Under the pieces are notes generated by a model. That model saw only the letters and a list, made by a program, of their open reading frames with translations. It was not told the DNA's origin and ran no database searches. Both the position numbers and the translations under genes were made by a program. 64,000 bases of DNA, taken from assembly GCF_007829955.1 (NCBI RefSeq), contig NZ_VIWX01000008.1, forward strand, positions 1 to 64,000, in the 5' to 3' direction. Positions 1 through 8,935 of this stretch are shown here, in pieces. Source of the stretch: Saccharopolyspora dendranthemae. Lineage in GTDB: Bacteria > Actinomycetota > Actinomycetes > Mycobacteriales > Pseudonocardiaceae. The first letter of the stretch is position 1, and each line of letters begins with the position of its first letter.

Positions 1-492
1 CGGCCCGATGCTCGGCTGCTGGCCGCGATCCGCTCGGTGCGCGCGGCGGTGAACCTGCCGATCATCGCCGCAGGTGGTCTGGTGCACGGCGCCGACGTCG
101 CGGCCGTGCTGACCGCCGGTGCGGTCGCCGCGCAGCTGGGCACCGCGTTCCTGGTCTGCGACGAGGCGGGAACCGCCGCGGTGCAGCGGGACCAGATGGC
201 CGACGGCCAGCGGTGGACCGAGGTCACCCGCGCGTTCAGCGGTCGTCCCGCGCGCGGCCTGGTGAACCGCTTCATGCTCGACAACCAGGACGCCCCGGCC
301 GCGTACCCGCAGGTGAACAACCTCACCAAGCCGATGCGCGGAGCCGCGGGCAAGGCCGGTGACGCCGAGGCGATCTCGATGTGGGCAGGTCAGACCTACG
401 CCCAAGCCCGCCCGATGCCCGCTGCCGACCTGGTCGGGCTGCTGCGCGAGGAGGCGCGCGACGCGCTGCGGTCGGTCTCCGGGCGACTGTGA
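1..492 (+). CDS. Nitronate monooxygenase (2-nitropropane dioxygenase family), C-terminal part
   Basis: This is the last 163 codons of a gene that starts before the window, open from base 1 and ending in TGA. The segment PIIAAGGLVHGADVAAVL followed by GAVAAQLGTAFL is the phosphate-binding end of the FMN TIM barrel typical of nitronate monooxygenases, flavoenzymes that oxidise alkyl nitronates such as propionate-3-nitronate. The following region, with RGLVNRFM and the late SMWAGQTY motif, matches the family's C-terminal substrate-lid part. Family members are usually about 320-370 residues, so roughly half is missing. The substrate cannot be told from the sequence. Confidence 0.85.
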   Translation, partial: RPDARLLAAIRSVRAAVNLPIIAAGGLVHGADVAAVLTAGAVAAQLGTAFLVCDEAGTAAVQRDQMADGQRWTEVTRAFSGRPARGLVNRFMLDNQDAPAAYPQVNNLTKPMRGAAGKAGDAEAISMWAGQTYAQARPMPAADLVGLLREEARDALRSVSGRL

Positions 493-561
493 CGCTCGCT
501 GCCGGAAATTCCGCTGTGGTCGGTTGCCGTTCCTCCCCGTAGTTTCGGGCGCTCATGAAGC

Positions 562-1240
562 GTGGTGTCGTCGGTGAACGTGGTCCTTCCTGCGGACCGG
601 GGAAGTGCGACGGGGCGTGTCGGCAAGGACCCGGAGATCGACAAGCGGTCGCGTCGACGGGCACGGTACCGGTTCACCGAGGCCGGGGTCGGACGGCGAT
701 TCGGTGTGGCAGACACGGACCACCACGGCGCATGGTGCCAGTCTGCACCTACGCCTTCGACAGGAGGAACTGGCCCTTCTGGTTCGGCCGAGCTGCCGGC
801 AAGGACCTGGTGCCCGGCAACGCTGGGCGAGAACCTTGACGCTGTCCGGTGTGGACAGTTCCGCGGCGCTGATCGGCGAGCGCTGGGAGATCGGTGTGCC
901 GTGTTCCGGGTGACCGGCTCGCGCCAGCCGTGCCGGGTCTTCGCCGGCTTCTGGGACGTCCCGGGCCTGGTCAAGGAAGTTCACCGCGCACGGGCGCACC
1001 GGTGCCTACCTCGCGGTCGAGCGACCGGGCGAGATCAGCGCGGGCGAGCAGCTGCGCGTGCTGTCCCGGCCCGAGCACGGCGTGCGGGTCGACGAGCTGT
1101 TCGCGCTGCTCATGCACAACCGCGAGGACCGGGCCGAACTGGCCGAGCACGTCGCGGGCTGCCTGCCGGACCTGCCCGGGCCGTGGCGCGAGTACGTCGC
1201 GGACAAGATCGACACCTTCCGCTCGGCCGCGCGGGCCTGA
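562..1240 (+). pseudogene. MOSC-domain protein, scrambled by multiple frameshifts
   Basis: No single frame carries the protein, but joining frames gives a clear MOSC-domain (YiiM-like, molybdenum cofactor sulfurase C-terminal) protein. Recognisable blocks are VSSVNVVLPADRG (from 562), ADTDHHG (near 710), GKDLVPGN (near 805), TLSGVDSSAALIGERWEIG (ends near 896), AVFRVTGSRQPCRVF with FWDVPGLVK (to 978), then TGAYLAVERPGEISAG to the TGA at 1240. Two shifts can be placed: one base missing near 897 and one extra base in the AAGGAAG tract near 979. Several more are needed between 640 and 840. MOSC proteins bind or transfer Mo-linked sulfur or detoxify N-hydroxylated bases. The neighbouring genes carry similar indels, so base-calling errors are as likely as decay. 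Confidence 0.7.
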
Positions 1241-1350
1241 CCCGGGCAGACACGGTGCGTCACCAGCGCCGAGGACGATCACTCGCACGCCCGGCGGAAC
1301 GCCCGACCGGGCTGTTGCCGCCATCGCGACGCCCCTGCCAGGTTGGTTCG

Positions 1351-1874
1351 ATGGCGAGCGACTTGCAGCGGAAGAAGGCCTCCGTCGTGTTCACCGCGAT
1401 GGACGTCAACGGCGACGGGTTCTTGGAGCGCGCTGATTTCGAGGCGCTGACCGAACGGTGGGCGCGCATCCGCGGTGAGGACGGGTCGACTCGGTTGCGC
1501 GAGATCATGATGCGCTGGTGGGGACGCGTTGAGCGCGACCGCCGACGAGAACAGCGATCAGCGGATCACGCAGGAGGAGATGCTGGCCGCGGTCGAGAAC
1601 CTGGGCGCGATGCTCGACCTGGTGACGGCGACCGCCGAGTCGATGTTCGAGGCGGTGGACGAGGACGGCGACGGCCGGGTGACCGCAGCCGAGTACGCCC
1701 GCATGATCCAGGCGTGGACGGGACGGGAAGCGCCGACCGACCTCGCGTTCGCCCGGCTCGACCTGAACGGAGACGGGGAACTCCGGAGGTCGGAGTTCGT
1801 GACCCCACTGGGTGGAGTTCTGGGTCGGGGACGACGGTGAGGAACCGGGGACCCATCTCTTCGGAGAGGCCTGA
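1351..1874 (+). pseudogene. EF-hand calcium-binding protein with two frameshifts
   Basis: Four EF-hand loops can be read if the frame is changed twice: DVNGDGFLERAD, DENSDQRITQEE, DEDGDGRVTAAE and DLNGDGELRRSE, each with the D-x-N/D-x-D-G spacing of Ca2+ loops. Translation starts at ATG 1351 (MASDLQRKKASVVF). One extra base near 1524 moves the frame to LSATADENSDQ, and one extra C in the CCCC run near 1808 moves it to HWVEFWVGDDGEEPG and the TGA at 1872-1874. The corrected length is about 173 residues, right for the four-EF-hand sensor family common in Saccharopolyspora and Streptomyces. It would be a cytosolic Ca2+ sensor or buffer. No partner is evident. Extra bases in short homopolymers suggest sequence errors rather than true inactivation. 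Confidence 0.75.
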
Positions 1875-1967
1875 CCGCCCTGAGGACATCCAGGGCCGCG
1901 CATCCCGCACCCGCCCTCCTCACCTCCGCAGGTGGATAAACCGGCGTGAAGTGCGCAGAATCGATAC

Positions 1968-1981
1968 TGTGACGCGTCACA
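1968..1981. promoter_or_regulatory. Perfect 14-bp palindrome upstream of the valine operon
   Basis: TGTGACGCGTCACA is a perfect palindrome about 100 bp upstream of the mmsA start, in the only gap that could hold the promoter of the valine-catabolism operon. It resembles GntR- or CRP-family half-sites (TGTGA/TCACA), but with 4 bp between the half-sites rather than the 6 bp of CRP/GlxR sites. It is a candidate operator; no regulator gene lies next to it. Confidence 0.4.
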
Positions 1982-2079
1982 CCCTGTTGCGTGCGCGTTC
2001 CCTGTGGGCAAAATTCGGTCTACAAACAGTTTGGCTTCCTAGTATTTCGATGGCCGGTTCGGCGGAGGTGCGGTGCGAG

Positions 2080-3578
2080 ATGACACGCGAGCTGGAGCAC
2101 TTCATCGGAGGCAAGCGGGTCCCGGGACCTCCGGCTCCTTCGGTGACGTGTTCGATCCCAACACGGGCCAGGTGCAAGCCAGGGTCCCGCTGGCCTCGGC
2201 CGACGAGGTCACCTCGGTCGTCGACAACGCGGCCACGGCGCAGCCGGCCTGGGCGGCGACGAACCCGCAGAAGCGGGCGCGGGTGCTCATGCGGTTCGTG
2301 CAGCTGGTCAACGACGAGATGGAGGACCTGGCGCGGCTGCTGGCCTCCGAGCACGGCAAGACCGTGCCCGACGCGAAGGGCGACATCCAGCGCGGTCTGG
2401 AGGTCGTCGAGTTCGCGATCGGCATCCCGCACCTGCTCAAGGGCGAGTACAGCGACAGCGTCGGCACCGGCATCGACGTCTACTCGCTGCGCCAGCCGCT
2501 CGGCGTCGTCGCCGGTATCACGCCGTTCAACTTCCCGGCGATGATCCCGCTGTGGAAGGCGGCTCCGGCGATCGCCTGCGGCAACGCCTTCGTGCTCAAG
2601 CCGTCCGAGCGCGACCCCTCGGTCCCGCTGCGGCTGGCCGAGCTGTTCATCGAAGCCGGCGGCCCGCCGGGGATCTTCAACGTGGTCAACGGCGACAAGA
2701 CGGCCGTCGACGCGCTGCTGACCGAACCGCGCATCGAGGCGGTCGGCTTCGTCGGATCCTCCGACATCGCGCAGTACATCTACTCCACGGCCGCTGATCA
2801 CGGCAAGCGGGCGCAGTGCTTCGGCGGCGCCAAGAACCACCTGATCGTCATGCCCGACGCCGACCTCGACCAGGTCTGCGACGCGCTCATCGGTGCCGGT
2901 TACGGCTCGGCGGGGGAGCGCTGCATGGCGATCTCGGTCGCCGTGCCCGTCGGCGAGGCCACCGCGAACGCGTTGCGGGACAAGCTCGTCGAGAAGATCC
3001 AGGATCTCAAGATCGGCACCAGCTTCGACGCCGACGCCGACTTCGGTCCGCTGGTGACCAAGCAGGCGTGGCAGCGGGTGCAGGACCTCGTCGGTGCCGG
3101 TGTCGGCGAGGGCGCGGAGCTGGTGGTCGACGGGCGGGGCTATTCCAAGCCGGGGCACGAGGACGGCTTCTTCACGGGCGCCTCGCTGTTCGACCACGTC
3201 ACGCCGGAGATGCGGATCTACCAGGAGGAGATCTTCGGCCCGGTGCTGTCGATCGTGCGCGCCGCCGACTACGAGGAAGCGGTGCGGCTGCCCAGCGAGC
3301 ACGAGTACGGCAACGGGGTGGCGATCTTCACCCGCGACGGCGACGCCGCGCGCGAGTTCGTCAACCGCGTCAACACCGGCATGGTCGGCGTGAACGTGCC
3401 GATCCCGGTGCCGATCGCCTACCACACCTTCGGCGGCTGGAAGCGGTCCGGATTCGGCGACCTCAACCAGCACGGCCCGGACTCGATCCGCTTCTACACC
3501 AAGACCAAGACGGTCACGTCCCGCTGGCCCTCCGGACTCAAGGAAGGCGCCAGCTTCACCATCCCGACGATGCACTGA
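2080..3578 (+). CDS. mmsA: Methylmalonate-semialdehyde dehydrogenase (CoA-acylating), with an N-terminal frameshift
   Basis: MmsA oxidises methylmalonate semialdehyde to propionyl-CoA with NAD+ and CoA, the last step of valine degradation. The main open frame covers nearly the whole aldehyde dehydrogenase fold, with GVVAGITPFNFPAMIP, LKPSERDPS, the catalytic Cys in GYGSAGERCMAIS, and EEIFGPVLS. Its natural N-terminus, MTRELEHFIGGKRVPG from ATG 2080, lies in another frame and joins TSGSFGDVFDPNTGQ only if one base is restored in the GGG run near 2126. An in-frame GTG at 2073 gives a nonsense leader and is unlikely to be the start. The corrected length of about 500 residues is normal. It is first in a four-gene operon. 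The indel belongs to the error-like cluster in 0.6-2.1 kb. Confidence 0.9.
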
Positions 3579-3637
3579 TCGTGCGGGCGGGACCCGGCGA
3601 TCCCGGGTCCCGCCCGACTGCGCGAGGAGGAGGCGAC

Positions 3638-4801
3638 GTGTCCGTCGCAGCAGTGGCGAGTTCGCCGTTCGAGCTCACCGATGACCAGCGCGCGATCCGG
3701 GACACCGCGCTGGAATTCGCCCAGGAGCAGCTCGCCCCGCACGCCGTGGAATGGGACCAGGAGAAGCACTTCCCGATCGAGGCGCTGCGCGCCGCCGGTC
3801 AGCTGGGCATCGGGGGCGTCTACATCGACGAGGCCCACGGTGGCAGCGGGCTGAGCCGGTTCGACTCGGTGCTCATCTTCGAGGCGCTGGCCACCGGTGA
3901 TCCCTCGATCGCCGCCTACATCTCCATCCACAACATGTGCGCGGGCATGATCGACCGCTTCGGCACCGACGCCCAGCGGGAGCGCTGGTTGCCGCAGCTG
4001 TGCACGATGGAACGCCTGGCCAGCTACTGCCTGACCGAACCCGGAGCCGGCTCGGACGCCGCCGCCCTGCAGACCCGAGCGGTCCGCGACGGCGAGGACT
4101 ACGTGATCACCGGGGTCAAGCAGTTCATCTCCGGCGGTGGCAGCTCCGACGTCTACGTCGTGATGGCGCGGACCGGCGAGCCGGGCCACAAGGGGATCTC
4201 GACCTTCGTGGTGGAGGCCGGAACCGAGGGCATGTCCTTCGGTGCCAACGAGAAGAAGATGGGCTGGAACGCCCAGCCCACCCGCCAGGTCATCTTCGAC
4301 GGCGTCCGCGTCTCCGCCGACCAGCGCCTCGGCGACGAGGGCATCGGGTTCCGCATCGCGATGGCGGGGCTCGACGGCGGCAGGCTCAGCGTCGGCGCGT
4401 GCTCGCTCGGCGGTGCGCAGGCCGCGCTGGACAAGTCGCTGGAGTACGTGCGGGAGCGCAGCGCGTTCGGGTCCAAGCTCAGCGAGTTCGAGGCCCTGCA
4501 GTTCAAGCTCGCCGACATGGCAACGGAACTGGAGGCCGCGCGCCTGCTGCTGTGGCGGGCGGCCTGGGCGCTCGACACCGGGGACCCGACGGCGACCCGG
4601 TCGTGCGCGATGGCCAAACGACTGGCCACGGACGTGGGGTTCACGGTCGCCAACGAGGCACTTCAGATCCACGGTGGATACGGATACCTTGCGGAATACG
4701 GCCTGGAGAAGATCGTCCGCGACCTGCGGGTGCATCAGATCCTGGAAGGCACCAACGAAATCATGCGGCTGATCATCTCCCGCGGTCTGCTGGCGGCCTG
4801 A
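3638..4801 (+). CDS. Acyl-CoA dehydrogenase, probably isobutyryl-CoA dehydrogenase
   Basis: A 387-residue FAD enzyme of the acyl-CoA dehydrogenase family. Seen are the N-terminal helical domain (FELTDDQRAIRDTALEFA), the FAD-binding SYCLTEPGAGSDAA, the middle beta domain (KGISTFVVEAG), and a C-terminal part with QIHGGYGYLAEY and EGTNEIMRLIISRGL. The family's catalytic Glu lies just before the GTNEI motif. GTG 3638 is preceded by GAGGAGGAGG at good spacing. The operon lies between mmsA and the 3-hydroxyisobutyryl-CoA hydrolase, which makes isobutyryl-CoA (from valine) to methacrylyl-CoA the likely reaction. A short or branched-chain acyl-CoA dehydrogenase with a different preference remains possible. 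Confidence 0.88.
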   Translation: MSVAAVASSPFELTDDQRAIRDTALEFAQEQLAPHAVEWDQEKHFPIEALRAAGQLGIGGVYIDEAHGGSGLSRFDSVLIFEALATGDPSIAAYISIHNMCAGMIDRFGTDAQRERWLPQLCTMERLASYCLTEPGAGSDAAALQTRAVRDGEDYVITGVKQFISGGGSSDVYVVMARTGEPGHKGISTFVVEAGTEGMSFGANEKKMGWNAQPTRQVIFDGVRVSADQRLGDEGIGFRIAMAGLDGGRLSVGACSLGGAQAALDKSLEYVRERSAFGSKLSEFEALQFKLADMATELEAARLLLWRAAWALDTGDPTATRSCAMAKRLATDVGFTVANEALQIHGGYGYLAEYGLEKIVRDLRVHQILEGTNEIMRLIISRGLLAA

Positions 4802-4847
4802 CCGCCGCCGCGGGGGCAGCACCCTGCACAACGATGGAGTTCGCACC

Positions 4848-5882
4848 ATGACTGAGTCCGAGATCCTGGTCAGCGAGCACGGCGCGCTCGGGCGGATCAC
4901 GCTCAACCGCCCGAAGGCGCTCAACTCGCTGACCCTCGGCATGGTCCGGGAGATGACCGAGGCGATCGAGCGGTGGCGGCACGCCGAGCACATCCGCGCG
5001 ATCATGATCGACGGGGCGGGCGAGCGCGGGCTGTGCGCCGGTGGCGACGTGCGCGCGCTGCACGACGCGGCCAAGGCGGGCGACGAGTCGCTGCCCGCGG
5101 CGTTCTGGTCCGAGGAGTACCGCCTCAACTCGGCGCTGGCCAACTACCCGAAGCCGGTCGTGGGGATCATGGACGGCATCTGCATGGGCGGCGGCGTCGG
5201 CATCTCCGCGCACGGCTCGCACCGGGTGGTCACCGAGCGCTCCAAGGTCGGGATGCCCGAGACCGGCATCGGGTTCATCCCCGACGTCGGCGGCACCTAC
5301 CTCATGTCGCGCGCACCCGGTGAGCTCGGCACGCACCTCGCGCTGACCGGCGGTGCGGTCGGCGGTGCGGACGCCCTCTACTGCGGCCTCGCCGACCACT
5401 ACGTCGACAGCGTCCGGCTGCCGGAGATCGTCGAAGACCTGGCCGGCGGGGACGTGGACGAGGTGCTGGCCCGCTTCGCGGCGCCGGTGCCCGAGCCGTC
5501 GCTGGCCGAGCATCGCGAGTGGATCGACGCCGCGTACCAGGGCTCCGACGCCGAGGCGATCCTCGTCCGGCTTCGGGAACGCCCCGAGCAGGCCGCGAAG
5601 GAGGCGGCGAGCGCCATCGAGTCCAAGTCGCCGACCGCGCTCAAGGTCACGCTGCGCGCGCTGCGCAGCGGGTACGGATCGCTGGAGCAGGCGCTGACGC
5701 AGGAGTACCGGCTGGCCATGGCGTGCGTGCGGATCGGCGACTTCGTCGAGGGCGTGCGCGCCACGCTCGTCGACAAGGACCGCAACCCGCAGTGGTCGCC
5801 CACCACGTTGTCCGAAGTGGACGACTCCAGGGTGCAGAAGTTCTTCGAGCCGGTGTCCGACGAGCCGAAGCTGTTCGGCTGA
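4848..5882 (+). CDS. 3-hydroxyisobutyryl-CoA hydrolase (enoyl-CoA hydratase/isomerase superfamily)
   Basis: A 344-residue crotonase-fold protein. GERGLCAGGDVRALHD and GIMDGICMGGGVGISAHGSHRVVTE form the oxyanion hole and substrate pocket, and ETGIGFIPDVGGTYLMSR is typical of the HIBYL-CoA hydrolase branch rather than of true hydratases. This branch is also longer than classic crotonases (about 260 residues), as seen here. It hydrolyses 3-hydroxyisobutyryl-CoA to free 3-hydroxyisobutyrate, the substrate of the next gene, mmsB. The C-terminus, WSPTTLSEV, also fits the branch. It sits third in the valine operon, 46 bp after the dehydrogenase. Confidence 0.88.
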   Translation: MTESEILVSEHGALGRITLNRPKALNSLTLGMVREMTEAIERWRHAEHIRAIMIDGAGERGLCAGGDVRALHDAAKAGDESLPAAFWSEEYRLNSALANYPKPVVGIMDGICMGGGVGISAHGSHRVVTERSKVGMPETGIGFIPDVGGTYLMSRAPGELGTHLALTGGAVGGADALYCGLADHYVDSVRLPEIVEDLAGGDVDEVLARFAAPVPEPSLAEHREWIDAAYQGSDAEAILVRLRERPEQAAKEAASAIESKSPTALKVTLRALRSGYGSLEQALTQEYRLAMACVRIGDFVEGVRATLVDKDRNPQWSPTTLSEVDDSRVQKFFEPVSDEPKLFG

Positions 5883-5931
5883 GCGCGGATCGCCGGGTCT
5901 TGGCGGAAGTTCGAGCAGAAAGGTTGTGACA

Positions 5932-6819
5932 ATGGCTGTCATCGGTTTCATCGGGCTCGGTCACATGGGCGGTCCGATGTCGGCGAACCTCGTCAAGGCC
6001 GGGCACACCGTGCAGGGCTACGACCTCGTCCCCGCCGCGCTGTCGGCCGCGGCGGACAGCGGCGTGGCCACCGTGGGCTCGATCGTGGAAGCGGTCAGCG
6101 GAGCCGACGCGGTGATCACCATGCTGCCCAGCGGCAAGCACCTGCTGGACGCCTACGACGAGGTGTTGCCCCACGCGGCTGAGGGCGCTCTGCTGATCGA
6201 CTCCTCCACCGTGGACGTGGCCGACGCCAGGGCGGCCCACGAACGGGCCCGGGAAAGCGGGTTCGGCAGCATCGACGCGCCCGTCTCCGGTGGCACGGCC
6301 GGAGCCGAGGCGGGCACGCTGACGTTCATGGTCGGCGGCTCCGAGACCGACTTCCACCGCGCCGAGGACGTCCTGGAACCCATGGCGCGCAAGGTGATCC
6401 ACTGCGGCGGCCCCGGCAACGGCCAGGTCACCAAGATGTGCAACAACCTGATCCTCGGGGCGTCGATGATCGCGGTCAGCGAGGCGTTCGTGCTCGGCGA
6501 GCGCCTCGGCCTGTCCCACGAGGCGCTCTACGACGTCGCATCGATCTCCACCGGTCAGTGCTGGGCGCTGACCACCAACTGCCCGGTGCCCGACCTGGTG
6601 GAGACCAGCCGCGCGAACCGCGACTACGAGCCGGGGTTCGCGGCGGCCCTGATGCTCAAGGACCTCAACCTGGCCCTCTCCGCGGCGGAGCAGTCCGGCA
6701 CCGACGCGTCCATCGGGCGCCTCGCCACGGACCTCTACCGCCGCTTCAACGAGGAGGGCGGCGGAGGCCAGGACTTCGGCGCCATCATCAAGTCGATCCG
6801 GGAGCACTCCGGCTCCTGA
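5932..6819 (+). CDS. mmsB: 3-hydroxyisobutyrate dehydrogenase
   Basis: A 295-residue NAD(P)-dependent beta-hydroxyacid dehydrogenase that oxidises 3-hydroxyisobutyrate to methylmalonate semialdehyde, the substrate of MmsA. The Rossmann motif FIGLGHMGGPMSANL is at the very N-terminus, the substrate-binding DAPVSGGTAGAEAGTLTFMVGG follows near residue 120, and GNGQVTKMCNN contains the catalytic Lys region. ATG 5932 is chosen over GTG 5926 because AGAAAGG at 5917-5923 is 8 bases from the ATG but only 2 from the GTG. Last gene of the valine operon; it ends 10 bp from the stop of the convergent P450. Confidence 0.93.
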   Translation: MAVIGFIGLGHMGGPMSANLVKAGHTVQGYDLVPAALSAAADSGVATVGSIVEAVSGADAVITMLPSGKHLLDAYDEVLPHAAEGALLIDSSTVDVADARAAHERARESGFGSIDAPVSGGTAGAEAGTLTFMVGGSETDFHRAEDVLEPMARKVIHCGGPGNGQVTKMCNNLILGASMIAVSEAFVLGERLGLSHEALYDVASISTGQCWALTTNCPVPDLVETSRANRDYEPGFAAALMLKDLNLALSAAEQSGTDASIGRLATDLYRRFNEEGGGGQDFGAIIKSIREHSGS

Positions 6820-6829
6820 CGGGGACCTC

Positions 6830-8011
6830 TCAGGTGCGGACCCGGAGTTCGTCGACACCGCTGATGTCGAACGAGCGCAGGAACCTCGGCGGGTTCTCCG
6901 GGTCCGCGCTCAGGTTCGGGAACCGGTCGAGCAGGCGGTCCAGGGCGATCCTGCCCTCCATCCTGGCCAGCGGTGCGCCGAGGCAGAAGTGGACTCCACG
7001 GCCGAAACCCAAGTGCGGGTTGGGGTCCCGCCTGACGTCGAAGGCCATCGGGTCGGCGAAGCGCCGCGCGTCCCAGTTGGCCGCGCCGAGCCGCACTGCG
7101 GTGATCTGGTCGGCCGGAACCTGCTGCCCGCCGAGCTCGGTGGCCTCCGTGCTCGCCCGGTAGACCACCGCGAACGGGCTCAGGTAGCGCAGCGACTCCT
7201 CGATCGCGCTCGGCAGCAGCGCGCGGTCGGCCCGCACCGCGGCCTGCTGGTCGGGATGGGCGTCCAGGCACAGCACGGTGTTGCCGACCAGCAGCGTCGT
7301 GGTGATGTGGCCCGCCAGCAGCAGCACGGTGGCGAAGTTGACGATCTCGTCGTCCTTGAGCCGCTCACCGTCGACCTCGGCCTGGAGCAGGTCGGTCAGC
7401 AGGTCCCGGCGGGGGCTGCGGCGGCGCTCGGCGGCGTGGCCGAGCAGGTACTCGCCCATCTCCGCGACCATCCGCATCTGCCGGTTCGCCTCGTCGCTGT
7501 CGACGTCGATCTCCCGCGCGTTGAACTCGGCGTCGGTGGTGAGCAGCCCGTCGGCCCACTCGCGGAACTGCGCGCGGTCGTCGGCCGGGACCCCGAGCAG
7601 CTCGGCGATGACAATCACCGGCAGCGGGTGCGCCAGCTCGGCGACCAGGTCGAACTCGCCTTCCAGCGGTGCGAGCAGTTCTCCCGTCACCTCCGCGATG
7701 CGAGGTTCGAGGTCGGCCACGACCTTCGGGGTGAAGGCCTTGCTGACGAGCGTGCGCAGCTTGCGGTGCCGGGGCGGGTCCATCTGCAGGAGATTGCCCT
7801 CCTGCATCGGGTTCTCGCCCTCGAACCCGAGCGCGCGGGTGATGTTGGAGGAGTACGTGCCCGGGTCGCTCAGCACCTGGGTCGCCTCGGCGTGCCCGTA
7901 GACGTTGAGCACGCCGGTGCTCTCGTCGAGGAGCACCGGGGACTGCGGCGGGGTGCCGCGCATCCAGAACTTGCCGGGGTCGACGCCCCACTGGTCTGCT
8001 GGGCAGGTCAT
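6830..8011 (-). CDS. Cytochrome P450
   Basis: A 393-residue bacterial class I P450. The I-helix is LLAGHITTTLLVGN (oxygen-binding Thr), the K-helix ExxR is EESLRY, and the heme loop FGRGVHFCLGAPLARME carries the cysteine ligand. These features resemble the CYP105/CYP107 type, soluble enzymes fed by a ferredoxin. No ferredoxin gene is adjacent. The ATG at 8009-8011 overlaps the TGA of the upstream DUF4097 gene, so the two are probably translationally coupled. That link is odd, because P450s of this type usually sit in biosynthetic clusters and none is visible here. The substrate is unknown. Confidence 0.9.
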   Translation of the reverse strand: MTCPADQWGVDPGKFWMRGTPPQSPVLLDESTGVLNVYGHAEATQVLSDPGTYSSNITRALGFEGENPMQEGNLLQMDPPRHRKLRTLVSKAFTPKVVADLEPRIAEVTGELLAPLEGEFDLVAELAHPLPVIVIAELLGVPADDRAQFREWADGLLTTDAEFNAREIDVDSDEANRQMRMVAEMGEYLLGHAAERRRSPRRDLLTDLLQAEVDGERLKDDEIVNFATVLLLAGHITTTLLVGNTVLCLDAHPDQQAAVRADRALLPSAIEESLRYLSPFAVVYRASTEATELGGQQVPADQITAVRLGAANWDARRFADPMAFDVRRDPNPHLGFGRGVHFCLGAPLARMEGRIALDRLLDRFPNLSADPENPPRFLRSFDISGVDELRVRT

Positions 8012-8859
8012 CGCACTGTCTCCGTTCGTCGGACGGTGACGTCGCCGAACCCGGTGCGGGCGTGCACCTCTGCGGTCTCGGCGCCGGGTTCGGGGGACTC
8101 GGCGTGGTCCATGTCGTTGTGCACCCGGCCGTACTTGGCGTCGAGGTCGAGCCACGCCGTGGTGCCCGGCCGGATGCCGATGCGCAGTTCGCCGAGCGAG
8201 GTCGCCAGCTGCACCGAGCCGCGCACGATCTCGTCGATCTGGATGCTGCCGTTGGCGGTGCGCGCCTCGACGTCGGCCGACGATCGCTGGACGATGATGT
8301 CCCCGTTGGCGGCCTTGAGCTTCAGGTCGCCGCGGACCTCGCCGATGCGGGTGGCGCCGTTGGAGTTCTTCACCACGGCGGTGCCGTCGATCCGGTGCAG
8401 CTCGACCTGGCCGGTGCCGGTGCGCACGTCGGCGTTGCCGGCGATGTGCCGGGCGGTGACGCGTCCGCCTGAGGTGGCCGCGCGCAGCGCACCGGTCTCG
8501 TCGACGTCGATGCTGCCCATCGCCGTCTTGAGCCGGGTGTCTCCGAGTCGCCCCTCGGTCTCGAAGGATCCGGCCCCCGCGTCCCCGGTCAGGCTGGAGC
8601 CCGCGGGCAGTTCGACGGTGATCTCGACGGACCCGGGCTTGCTGAACAGGCCGCGCGATTTCGGTCCTCTGATCTGGAGCGTCCCGCCGGCCAGCGACAC
8701 GTCCACCTGCTCCGCGGCTGTCGCGTCGGCCTTGGCGGATGCGTCGGTGGGTCGCACGTCGACGTCCGCGCGAGCGCGGTCGGTGGCGACGATGCGCGCT
8801 GCGCCCCAGGCGAACTCGATGGTCGCCGCAATCGGCTCGGGTGTGTCGAATTCAGGCAT
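8008..8859 (-). CDS. DUF4097-family beta-strand repeat protein
   Basis: A 283-residue protein made of short beta repeats: GDTRLKTAMGSIDVDE, GTGQVELHRIDGTAVV, NGDIIVQRSSADVEAR, TANGSIQIDEI and SLGELRIGI. Each has a G-x-I/V pattern typical of the DUF4097/adhesin-like beta-helix. There is no signal peptide or membrane segment, so it is probably cytosolic. The start MPEFDTPEPIAATIEF follows a GGAGGG-like site. It lies 76 bp after a ribbon-helix-helix gene, a pairing frequent in actinobacteria, and overlaps the P450 start. The molecular role is unknown; the upstream regulator suggests the three genes respond together. Confidence 0.8.
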   Translation of the reverse strand: MPEFDTPEPIAATIEFAWGAARIVATDRARADVDVRPTDASAKADATAAEQVDVSLAGGTLQIRGPKSRGLFSKPGSVEITVELPAGSSLTGDAGAGSFETEGRLGDTRLKTAMGSIDVDETGALRAATSGGRVTARHIAGNADVRTGTGQVELHRIDGTAVVKNSNGATRIGEVRGDLKLKAANGDIIVQRSSADVEARTANGSIQIDEIVRGSVQLATSLGELRIGIRPGTTAWLDLDAKYGRVHNDMDHAESPEPGAETAEVHARTGFGDVTVRRTETVR

Positions 8860-8935
8860 GGCGGTGCCCTCCGAAGGTGGTGTGAGAGCGTCTCCGCTGG
8901 TCGGAGACGTGTGGTGACGCGGTGTCGGGAGCGCC

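Noticed and set aside
562..2544. A 660-codon frame running from the MOSC region into mmsA
   Set aside because: It joins pieces of MOSC, EF-hand and mmsA sequence in one accidental frame; real domains switch frames along it, so it is not one protein.
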